A DNA stretch of 26,482 nt, from the NCBI GenBank assembly GCA_018398765.1, contig JAHBMJ010005935.1:1-26482 (forward strand). Direction: 5' to 3'. The first letter of the stretch is position 1, and every line of letters begins with the position of its first letter. Positions 10,562 through 19,094 of the stretch are shown here, in pieces. A program made the translations under genes and the position numbers. The notes beneath the pieces are model-generated. The model was not told the origin of the DNA. It saw only the letters and a program-made list of their open reading frames with translations, and did not search any database. Origin of the DNA: Chromera velia (taxonomy: Eukaryota > Sar > Chromeraceae).

Positions 10562-10896
10562 TGCCGCGCTGGACTGCAGTGTGTACTATCTATATATCAA
10601 CGTCCAACGTTTTCCATGTGTTGTTTAAAGCTTGTGTTGCTTTCATTTCTGTTACCGTTTCCAGCTCTTAGTATCTCGACTTCCTGACCGGTCATCTCTG
10701 ACATGGACTCATACAGCAGCTGGTGAATGTCCATGGTGTGTGATTCCGGTCCATTTTATGACCTGCGAATCTCGCTGATCCGCTGAACAACACTGGGTGC
10801 TGCATGCGCAACACTGCTTCATGCGCAACACATGACAACACTCGATCCGCATCCCCTGAACATTGTATGCCTTCATTCTTTTTTTATGCTTTGCAG

Positions 10897-11004
10897 GGCT
10901 TCACCCGGGATCCCGGCCGGGCCCACCTGCATGATGTGCGTATCCAGTGGTCGCGTGTGGCCTTGCACGCGCACGGAGCCGTCTACGTGGGTGCGGAGAC
11001 GGAC
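10897..11004 (+). CDS. Orphan exon candidate, 36 codons
   Basis: A GC-rich 108-bp block is bounded by a good acceptor (pyrimidine tract, then TTTGCAG) and a GTACGT donor, the same donor used by the gene at 15518. It is open in phase 0 with strong G-first codons, containing HDVRIQWSRVALHAHGAVY. I recognise no family. The partner exons cannot be assigned: only about 330 bp separate it from the start of the divergent ubiquitin-like/ankyrin gene, and no matching downstream exon is clear. It could be an internal exon of a small gene, or a relic. Confidence 0.35.
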
Positions 11005-11557
11005 GTACGTGTATGAATGATTAATTGTCATTGCATGAATATCTCTAATGAGTTCTTTTCTTCATATTCCTGTTGTGATCTCTACTGTTAGTGAGAGAGG
11101 TTGAGAAGAAAAAAGCAGGTCAGAACTCCCATCTGAAAGACTTATCCGGCAGATCCCAAGCTTTAGAGCCCCAAAGGAGCCATTTTTTTTCTTTTCCAGC
11201 CGCCCTGAAGCTGGGCAGGGGGGATTGCGGCTTCACCGCCTGATAAGCAATGTGTACACCTCTTCCTTCGTCCATTGAGACCCTTAGTCTAGCGCTTTGA
11301 GGGCTCTGGGTCAGCCTAGGCAAAACTGCATATAAATTAATATTCAGGGTATCCGCTTATAATTTGCCAATTTTTAATCTGTACGTGTGTTAATTATAAT
11401 CCCGTCTAGAATAAAAATGTAAGAAATGCCGAGCTAAATGGGGGCCTGGAAGGCGCAAAATCCCAGAAAATGTGAGGTGTTCCATGGATGGTGCCGCGCG
11501 CGTTGCATGGCCCGCGCCGCCCGTCTACGCACGTCATGGGGTTGCAGCTGCCGCCGG

Positions 11558-11800
11558 GTAAGTGAGTTCCTGCGATGGCGCACGCACTCACGCATGTACT
11601 CACTTGACTCCGCGCGCAATGCGCGCGAACTGACTTGTTAACTTTTTAAGGCCGCGTTCTGCATGCATACATGCGTGCATCCGTATATACGTATATCGAT
11701 ATCGATGCATGTATATTATAGATCGATATTAATATATAGTTTGAGCGTCGACCATGCAGTCCTTCAATCGTACACACATATGTGCTGCTTATGCTTGCAG
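11558..11800 (+). other. Possible 5' UTR intron of the secreted coiled-coil gene
   Basis: A GTAAGTGAG donor at 11558 and a GCTTGCAG acceptor ending at 11800 would define a 243-nt intron, similar in size to others here. The sequence from 11801 to the ATG at 11942 would then be the rest of the leader. RNA evidence is needed to tell this from chance signals. Confidence 0.35.
11621..11633 (+). promoter_or_regulatory. Shared 13-mer GCGCGCGAACTGA, copy 1
   Basis: The same 13 bases occur at 15151-15163, in the same orientation and at a similar distance before a predicted start codon (321 bp here to ATG 11942, 367 bp there to ATG 15518). Here it is preceded by an inverted match, CGCGCGCAATGCGCGCG. 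A regulatory role is inference only. Confidence 0.35.
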
Positions 11801-11941
11801 CTTCTTCATCACCGCTGTACCTCTTCCACGCCATTTCGCGTGTCAGAGCTTTGAAACTCAACCGGCAAGCACGGAGTTTTCTCGCGAAGATCCGATCCCA
11901 CACCGAGTCGGACTCCAAAGACCGTGACAGCAAGTCTCACC

Positions 11942-12610
11942 ATGGCGATCCTCCGCCAGATCACATTTGTCTTGCTCGGGCTTGTTGCCACTGCCTCGGC
12001 GCTCAGCTTGAATGCGGGGACTGCGCCTGCAGGGTTTGTGGTGGCAGACGACACGGCAGCCCGACGGCCTTTGGCACTTCTTCAGAAGACGCAACAAAGG
12101 GATGCCGGAAAAATCGAAGACGTCCAGCACAAGATCACGGAGCTCGAAAGGCAGATCGACACAGCGAACGAAGGCATCCAAGAAACAGAGAAAGAAATTG
12201 ACACTCTCAGGAAGCAAAAGAAAAACTATGGCCTAGAGTATAAACAGATAGCCGAGCAGAAGGAAGGGTTTGAGCGAGACCTGGCAGCCAAGCGCACTCA
12301 AAAGCAGAAACAAGAGGCCAGGTTGACGGAATTGCAGAAGAAGGGTATCTATAGGGATGGCGAATACGAGGAGAAGAACAACTTGGAGAGAACGGTGATT
12401 CCTGGAATCAGGGGTGAGATCGAAAAACTCGAACAATCAAAAGCAAGCGCCACCCAAAAGATGCCCGACCTCAGGAGAAGGCAAGCGGACATCGACACTC
12501 AGATCCAAGCAAAACAAACTCTCATTAATCAGAAGACCGAGACGAGGAATAGCCTGATGGGGAAACTCGGCGATAGACGAGAGGAGCTCAGGAAGCTGCA
12601 GCAGCAGTGA
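11942..12610 (+). CDS. Secreted coiled-coil protein
   Basis: A 222-aa protein. Residues 1-21 (MAILRQITFVLLGLVATASA, then L) form a typical signal peptide with a likely cut near ASA, so the protein probably enters the secretory path. A short linker follows, then from about residue 48 to the end an almost unbroken heptad-rich, Glu/Lys/Gln-rich coiled coil with few helix breakers (a brief GIYRDGEY break near 136 and a VIPGIRG break near 151). The start was chosen at 11942 because it opens the signal peptide and sits in a strong CACCATGG context; an upstream in-frame ATG at 11924 would bury it. There is no enzyme domain and I do not recognise the family. A structural or surface role is a guess. 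Confidence 0.75.
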   Translation: MAILRQITFVLLGLVATASALSLNAGTAPAGFVVADDTAARRPLALLQKTQQRDAGKIEDVQHKITELERQIDTANEGIQETEKEIDTLRKQKKNYGLEYKQIAEQKEGFERDLAAKRTQKQKQEARLTELQKKGIYRDGEYEEKNNLERTVIPGIRGEIEKLEQSKASATQKMPDLRRRQADIDTQIQAKQTLINQKTETRNSLMGKLGDRREELRKLQQQ

Positions 12611-12639
12611 CACGGCGCCTCGGCGCATTTCATTTAAGT

Positions 12640-12662
12640 GAGACCTGTCGGAATACGACAGT
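12640..12662 (+). other. Small hairpin after the stop codon
   Basis: CTGTCG and CGACAG, separated by GAATA, form a 6-bp stem about 35 bp after the stop of the secreted coiled-coil gene. It may lie in the 3' UTR. It does not match the histone stem-loop. It is probably minor. Confidence 0.35.
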
Positions 12663-12716
12663 GAGATGCACAAGAGCTTTTGGAAAAGGTTCACGCGCAG
12701 GCAGGTGAAGGGCGTT

Positions 12717-12768
12717 GAGAGAAGGAGCAGCCCCTCTTTGTGAAAACTGAAGAGAGAAGGAGCAGCCC
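12717..12768. repeat. 17-bp direct repeat, spacing 35 bp
   Basis: GAGAGAAGGAGCAGCCC occurs at 12717-12733 and 12752-12768, in the sequence downstream of the secreted coiled-coil gene. The copies are exact. Confidence 0.85.
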
Positions 12769-13262
12769 TTTTATCCTTTAGTCCCAGCAAGCCACTTGAA
12801 GTCCCTCACCAAACTAAGGCTAGGCTGAACCTGTATCCCTTTAAGAAAGTGCAGTGTCAGCATCTCTAAGAAATGGAGCCTTGCGGCTGCTGCGTCTGAC
12901 GTTGTACGTCGGACACGTTCGCAAAGCAAGCAGTAGGGGCCGCAATTCAATCCTCCATGCATCAACGAATCTGAAGCAACCGATGGCATCCCACTCCTGG
13001 ACAGCTCCTAGCTGCTGCTGCTGCTGCTCTTGCTTCCATCATGATGCAGCCTGTACCAGGTACCGGGTGCGATTGGGTGATTAGGGAGGTGTTCTTTTGT
13101 TGAATTAAAAAGGAAGCATGGTCACACTACGCCTTACTTGGCGCATCATGCACCATATGAAAGTAGATATGAAATCCGCTCTCATCCTGCATATAGATCG
13201 AAAGCTAGCCGTGGTTTCTATTTATTAATAAATATATACATTATATTTTTGTTTCTAGATAA
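12769..13262. other. Interval without a supported gene
   Basis: Contains a short CTG run (13013-13027) and short open frames without coding bias or domains. From about 13090 it becomes AT-rich and leads into the fold-back element. Confidence 0.5.
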
Positions 13263-13867
13263 CCTTGCAGGTAGCCAGGATTTTGTGGGATTTTAGCCCA
13301 GGATTTTAGCGGATTTTACGGGATTTTGGCCAGGATTTTAGCGGATTTTGGCGGATTTTGCCCAGGATTCTGCCGGACTCTTAATGTTAAAAATATAATC
13401 CCTACACCTAGGATTTTAGAATCTAAAATCCTGGAAGAAAGATAAAATCCTAGCCTCTTCCTAGGATTTTACGGGATTACACGGGATTTTACAGGATTTT
13501 AAAGAAATGAATAAAATTAAATTCAAAGATGAATGACACACTTCAAGGCTGCACAGAAGGGATAACTGGCATCGATTGTGATCGACTTTTATTTTATTGT
13601 TTTTGTTTATGTTAAAATCCCGTAAAATCCCGTATAATCCCATAAAATCCCATAAAATCCTGGCATTCATTTCTAAAATCCTAGGATCTAGGATTTTAGT
13701 CTTTATAATCCCTAGAGCCAGGATTTTAGATTCTAAAATCCTAGAGAAATAGTCCGGCAGAATCCTGGGTAAAATCCGCCTAAATCCGCTAAAATCTTGG
13801 CTAAAATCCCATAAAATCCGCTAAAATCCTAGGCTAAAATCCTGCAAAATCCTAGCTACCTGCAGGG
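13263..13867. mobile_element. 605-bp fold-back (inverted-repeat) element built of GGATTTTA words
   Basis: The left arm (13263-13378) and the reverse complement of the right arm (13751-13867) align end to end at roughly 85-90% by eye, starting CCTTGCAGGTAG and CCCTGCAGGTAG and ending GGATTCTGCCGGACT in both. Each arm is itself a series of GGATTTTA-type words spaced about 10-13 bp apart, all reading inward as GGATTTT on the left and AAAATCC on the right. Further inside, 13461-13505 pairs with about 13612-13660, so nearly the whole element can fold, with a loop of about 105 nt. It has no transposase. This is the form of a MITE or fold-back element. I see no certain target-site duplication. Confidence 0.75.
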
Positions 13868-15100
13868 AACTATATGTATTATATTTTTTTTTCAACTAGT
13901 GTTTCAAAAATATATGAATTGAATTGAATTGAATTGTCAAAGGACTTGGATCGATCATACGTATATACAGACTGTTTCTATTGACTGGTCTATTGATTCA
14001 TACATGGATCTGTTCATCCAAAAAGTACTGAATAAAGGTGAAAGAGAGAGAATGAATAAAAAAACCAATATTTAAATGATTATCCTACTGATTTCTCTAC
14101 ACAAAGCCGTACGAAGCTGCTTGAATTCAAGTAAAAATTAATAGCTTATTTTTTATGTTAAAAATTTAATGCACTGTTGATGCAGAGCAGGTTGCTTTTT
14201 ACTGAGCAAAGGGTAATAAGGGGACTAGCAAGGGGAGAGAGATCGACAGCTAGTGGCTACGCCGTCTAAGACGCCGTTGCTATGGTCGAACTTTGAATCT
14301 TTGACAATCATTAGACAATGACTCTTTGTCTTGCGTTCTAATTCAGTGAGCTAAGAGAAATTTAGAGAGAACATACAACGAATTAATAACGTAAAATAAG
14401 GCAAAACTAGAGGGTACACAAGAAAAAATTAAAGAGTAACCAAGGTAGATAGACGATGAAGAAACGGTTTCTCTTTTAAAGAGGGTATAATTAAGAGAGG
14501 TAACCTGGGGTGCTGAGATGAGGGTGATTCTATATCGATGCATGCCTAGGATGCATGCATAAACTAATATGCACCTATATTTTATGTACCGCAGTACCTA
14601 GCAGCATCTAACATGTGTCTGTCTGCAAGTATAAATAGCGGTTATAATGAACAGATACTTACAGATACCCAACCATACTTAACCAAATTATCTAACCCTT
14701 TAGGCTGTTGCTCTAGCTAGCTTCTGGACCAAGTTCTGGTTAATGATAGTTGACTGACAGCTACTGACAGCTGATGACTGACAGCCGGTCATGCTAGGTC
14801 AGCCTGGTCAGGTACATAAATATTGATACCTAAGGAAAATAAATGTCATAAAAAAAAATGTACTGTCATCCTATGCTATCTACAGCCATGCAAACTTATA
14901 GAGTAAAAAAAGACCCGACTTTAAATTAAAGCATTCGTATGTTCCATAGAATCCATACAAAGTTCGTTTATGATGATTTTTTTTGTGTGTGTATGCATGA
15001 AGATTGTCTTTGTCTTTTTCAAACAGTTTAGCGGCCAACTTTACTAGTTTTTTCTTTTATGAATAAGTCATGTTTTTTTAGCCACACGATTGCGTGCGTC
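13868..15100. other. AT-rich gene-free island
   Basis: No coding frame. It holds a short (AATTG)n run at about 13915-13936 and a cluster of ACTGACAGCT-like repeats at about 14748-14790. Otherwise unremarkable AT-rich sequence, probably degenerate repeat DNA. Confidence 0.6.
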
Positions 15101-15150
15101 AAATCAGTGTTGTTCACGTGTTGCGCGCGCCACGTCATCATGCAGCGCGC

Positions 15151-15163
15151 GCGCGCGAACTGA
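15151..15163 (+). promoter_or_regulatory. Shared 13-mer GCGCGCGAACTGA, copy 2
   Basis: Exact partner of 11621-11633, in the middle of a GC-alternating patch (15121-15165) that also holds two ACGTCA/CACGTG-like words. It lies upstream of the start of the spliced gene at 15518. Its role is inference. Confidence 0.35.
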
Positions 15164-15517
15164 GACGGAATCTGCTTCCGAGACGTCGCGGAAAACAAAA
15201 ATCCCCCCAAAATCTCGATCTCAACATGTCTCGACTGACATCTGTCCATGTAGTTCCCCATGCAGCGCCTCCGTACTGCAGTTGCACAGACTGCAGTCAA
15301 AGCTGTTCCTTGTCAAAGTTGTCTTCAGATTCTTCTGACAAAACATTCTTTCCCTCGAGACCAGTGCGAAAATTCTTGGACAAACCAGAAAGGCAAAACT
15401 GCGATCCAGATATCCAGCCAGCTGTCTCTGTTGTTTCACTCCAAGCGTGTTGCGCTTCTTGCACACTTCCCCACTTCTTCGCTTTCGCTTCAAAGCAACC
15501 CACCAACCAAAAGCAAA

Positions 15518-16664
15518 ATGAACAGCCTACAATCAGAGAACTCTGTGCCCATGCCGACTCACACAGTTGAGGTCCTCCCTCCTCCAGAGGTCGAGGTCTC
15601 CAACATGCTATCTCTCCTCACAGACGACGACAGAGGAGACACGCAACCAGAGAAGATGAGACTCTTTAGAACAAACAGAATCCATCCGGCTGACTCCTCG
15701 CCCCTGTGTGATGTCAGTCCGTGCGTAAAATATCTCCCTTTGCACCGTTCCCCTCACCAATAAGACTGCTTATAAGAATGGATGTGTCAGTCTGTATTGC
15801 AGTTGTCTTCCATTCCAGTCGAGACTTCTATTCCTTTTGCTGATCACTCCGCAGACTTTCCTCTGCCCTCTTCAAAGTACGTGGCATGCAGTATGATCCA
15901 CAAGAAAATGCGTAGAAGCAGTGTCAAGACACTTAATTCCCTTCTTGCCCTTTCTGACCCTCCGTGTCCCAATTCCGCAGAACCCGGAAGACTGCGACTG
16001 TTGGGATGACACGGAGAAAGACGACGAGGGCGAAATTCTGGACGGAGCTCCAACGCCCCTCCGTGCCCCCCTGAGACCCCAGACTCTCGACGCAGAGGCC
16101 ATCCTGCAGGAGAGGAGGGAAAAACTCAGGAAACTTGCCAAGAGCCAGGCAGTGCCGAACCAGGAGGTACGTCTGTCCGTCTGTCTGCCGTATCGGTGCA
16201 TGGGTGGGTGGGTTTGTCTATGGATGCAGGCAGTATGCACCTATTCTCTTGCACCAGTGCTACCAGGAAGCTTCTCGTGACGAGTCCTCTGTCTCTCTAC
16301 GAGCGTGTCTCTCTCTCACCTGACTCCCTCCTCTTCCCGCTAGCGCCTTTGGATATCAAAACAAACCTTTCGAATGGCAATGACTGTATGTGTGTGTGCG
16401 TGCGACTCCAATTCCAGACTGCTTACAACCCCCCCCCCCNNNNNNNNNNNNNNNNNNNNNNNNNNNNNNNNNNNNNNNNNNNATTTGCCTCTATGCATGC
16501 AGAACAACCCAGTGGGCAGAGAGGCGCCCCCCGTCTCCCCTCTCGCCAGCCCCCTCCCCGACTCCCCCACCAAGTACGTCTATGGAGGCACTCACCCATG
16601 GGCGGAGGGATGCGGCGGCGCGGGGCTCCACCTGGAGACCTTCGGAGCCCCTCGGGAGGAATGA
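15518..16664 (+). CDS. Small acidic/proline-rich protein, three or four exons
   Basis: Exon 1 is 15518-15724 (69 codons, start in CAAAATGA; donor TGC|GTAAAA). Exon 2 is 15981-16166 (62 codons, acceptor TTCCGCAG, donor GAG|GTACGT). The last exon is 16503-16664 (53 codons plus TGA, acceptor ATGCATGCAG). All joints are phase 0 and all three exons show strong G-first codons. A further 42-nt block, 16344-16385, has a good acceptor (CCGCTAG) and donor (GTATGT), is open and in phase, and may be a micro-exon of 14 residues. The protein is then 184 or 198 aa: an N-terminus with PPPEVEV, an acidic centre starting NPEDCDCWDDTEKDDEGE, a short basic helix with LQERREKLRKLAK, and a Pro/Gly-rich tail with YVYGGTHPWAEG. 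I do not recognise a family. A donor-like GTACGT inside the last exon could give a shorter alternative end. Confidence 0.55.
16440..16482. other. Assembly gap (43 N)
   Basis: A run of 43 undetermined bases after a C homopolymer, within the last intron of the gene at 15518. Its true length is not known from the sequence, so intron size and any hidden exon are uncertain. Confidence 0.98.
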
Positions 16665-16707
16665 AGAGGAAAGAAGAGATGAATTGTGTCTGATGTGATT
16701 ACATGAT

Positions 16708-17028
16708 GGACACAGAGAGAGAGGGGGAGAGAGAGGGAGCCTGCGTGTGGATGCTTGTATGAGGGAGAGACAGAGTGTGTGTCGGCATGCATTCATGATC
16801 ACACAAGGGGAGGGAGAAGGGGCCGTCGGCTCCTTTCTTTTCCCATTTCCCTCCCCCTCTTTTTCCTCTGTCCCTCGATCTGCATGTCTCTCTCTCTCTC
16901 TCTCTGTCTGAGGCCGATGGTCTACCGATCCATTTGGTCCGTTCTTCTTCCTGCACCTACCTTTACTTGTATGTGAGACCCTCTCCTTCTCTCTCTTTCT
17001 CTCTCTCTCTGTGTGTGTGTGTGTGTGT
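16708..17028. repeat. GA, CT and GT microsatellites
   Basis: GA-rich runs at about 16712-16740, a CT run at about 16887-16906, and CT followed by GT at about 16988-17028. Frames across them are repeat artefacts. They follow the stop of the 15518 gene. Confidence 0.85.
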
Positions 17029-18820
17029 ATCACATAAGGAACCTTCTTTCAGATGCATGATTCATGTTGAACGACGTTTGGTTCCTCCCTCCATGTGCGG
17101 AATGCTGATTCGATTCAATTGATTCCCTCACTCTCTGTCCTTTCCTTTCCTTCCCTTCCCTTTCCTCCGTCTTCTCTTCTCTGCTGACCCGGTCACCATT
17201 GCAATCTCTTTTTGCCAGATGTGAGGACTAGTGAAGGAGGTCACTAGACCCACATTGCGCAAACGAAGGCGCATGGTGATGGATGTGTTGATTGAAAGAC
17301 CCAGCCGAGTCGTCTACTTTCCTCATGCATGCTTTTCCTTTTCCGTCTGTCAGTCATTGGATGGAGAGATCAGGAGGTAGATGTATCAGATTGGTAACAA
17401 AGAACGAATAAAAAAGAGGAATACAGAGAGAAAAGGGCCATAAGGAGTAGCGCATGTTGCTACACAGAGAGAGGAAAGGAGAGGAACAGCGATGGAAAGG
17501 AGGGAAGACTTCAAAGAAGAGACTTCATGCAGAGACGATACTCGATCTCCATGCAAAGATTTTCAACCGAGAGGCGAAGAAAGAATGCAAACGGGAGAGC
17601 ACCAGACAGACGAAAGACGAGACTGTTTCTGGAAAGTTTCACGGGAGTAAGGGGAGGATCTGTTGATCAATCTTTCGTTTCTTTTGACGGACTCGGGTGG
17701 TTGGTTGACTGTAACCTTACCTCAACTGCGTCGTCTCTTTCAGTGTCTGTCGCTCCTCCGTATCTTGTTTTCTTTCTTTTTTCCATGGTCGCCTCGTTGG
17801 CAGCTCTTGTGTCTCAATCTTTGACACTTTCCCTACTCTCTTGTCTGTTTCTTCTCTCTCCTCATCACACAACATCGTCACCTTTCATTATGTCCTCTTT
17901 GATTTGTTTGTGCATGGATTTATTGACATCGACTTGTCAGTCAGCTGAAAGAGGCTTTTGTTCTTTGTCTACCCACTGATAGAAGGCGGTCAGTGGAAAC
18001 AAAAGAGGAGGAAGCTAGGGGAAGAGAGGCAACGAGGGATGAGGGGAAAGTACAAAAACGACAAAGAGCGTCTGAATGTCTGCCTGTCCACCTGTCAGTC
18101 TTCTTTGCCTCGGAAGGATCGACGCTCTTCATTGTTGCCTCCGTTTACTCTCCCCTGCACTGTATGCGTGCTTGTCTGTGAGTCTACTGGGGCGAGGGAG
18201 AGCAAGATGGAAGGAGCGTGGATGGAAAGAAAAAGAGAGCCGCATGCCCACCCCCCTGTGTGTACTCTAGTCGTTTCACAGTCCTTCTCTGTTAGATGTA
18301 TCAAGCAGTCAGGGGGGTCGAGCTTGGGACGTCTCGACTCGCGGGTGCATTCATTCGTTCATTCATTAATGAAAGAGAAGGAAATTGACAATCCTGTCTC
18401 GTCGCTTCCCTTCGCTCCTCTCCTCTTCTCTTCCCTTGCTTTGCATGTATACTTCGCTCTTATCGCTTCCATTCGTGGCTTTTGTCTTCTGGACTTTTGA
18501 GTTGTCTTTTGTGTTTTCCTTCAAGGCGGCCGTTCAACAATCATGCATGAGGAGTGAAAGAATCATTAGACTCCGAAAAGAGAAATGTTCTGGAAAGACA
18601 CGCCAAAGCGGAACGGAATGGTTCCCCATTCGAAAGGGAAACAAAGGCCAAAAAAAGGACGACACAGAGAGAGAGGCTAGACGAAAGACAGAAGACGGTG
18701 GGGATAGTAGAGAAAAGCACCCGCACGCAGAAGAAATAAAAGAAACACTGCAAGGCACCTCCCCTCTCTTTCTGTCTTTTTTATCCAAGCTTAGCTCCTT
18801 CTCACGTTGAATGACATTGG
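17029..18820. other. Purine/pyrimidine-skewed DNA without a supported gene
   Basis: Blocks of purine-rich plus strand (about 17400-17670, 17985-18070, 18550-18740) alternate with pyrimidine-rich ones (about 17120-17220, 17700-17960, 18090-18180, 18370-18530). Open frames exist on both strands but encode biased Lys/Arg/Glu or Ser/Leu/Phe sequence with no domain or clear splice structure. It could be intron or UTR of a gene I cannot see. Confidence 0.5.
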
Positions 18821-19094
18821 GTGATTGGACAGTCCACGCGATTCTTCTCTTTTCCGCCCTCGCTCCTCAAAGCATGTGATCCTGTCTCTGTCAGCAGATA
18901 CAGGAAGAGTAAGTGGGTGAGTGAGGAAAATGCCCACTTTCGTACGACAAGAGAGTGGTGATTGGACAGTCCACGCGATTCTTCTCTTTTCCGCCCTCGC
19001 TCCTCAAAGCATGTGATCCTGTCTCTGTCAGCAGATACAGGAAGAGTAAGTGGGTGAGTGAGGAAAATGCCCACTTTCGTACGACAAGAGAGTG
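18821..19094. repeat. Perfect 137-bp tandem duplication
   Basis: Bases 18821-18957 and 18958-19094 are identical by eye over all 137 positions and directly adjacent, starting GTGATTGGACAG and ending GACAAGAGAGTG. 137 is not a multiple of three, so the unit is not expected to be part of a coding frame. The perfect identity suggests a very recent duplication or an assembly error. Confidence 0.93.

Noticed and set aside
13263-13867. Interstitial telomere array
   Set aside because: The GGATTTTA words are not contiguous and differ from known telomere repeats; the inverted structure fits a mobile element better.
15801-15874. Possible 74-nt exon with TTGCAG acceptor and GTACGT donor
   Set aside because: Its length shifts the frame and leads to stops in exon 2, while exons 15518-15724 and 15981-16166 join directly in phase.
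16576-17231. Alternative last exon of the 15518 gene (donor at 16576, acceptor before 17219)
   Set aside because: It is phase-compatible and would end after three residues, but the read-through reading has stronger coding bias; kept only as a possible splice variant.
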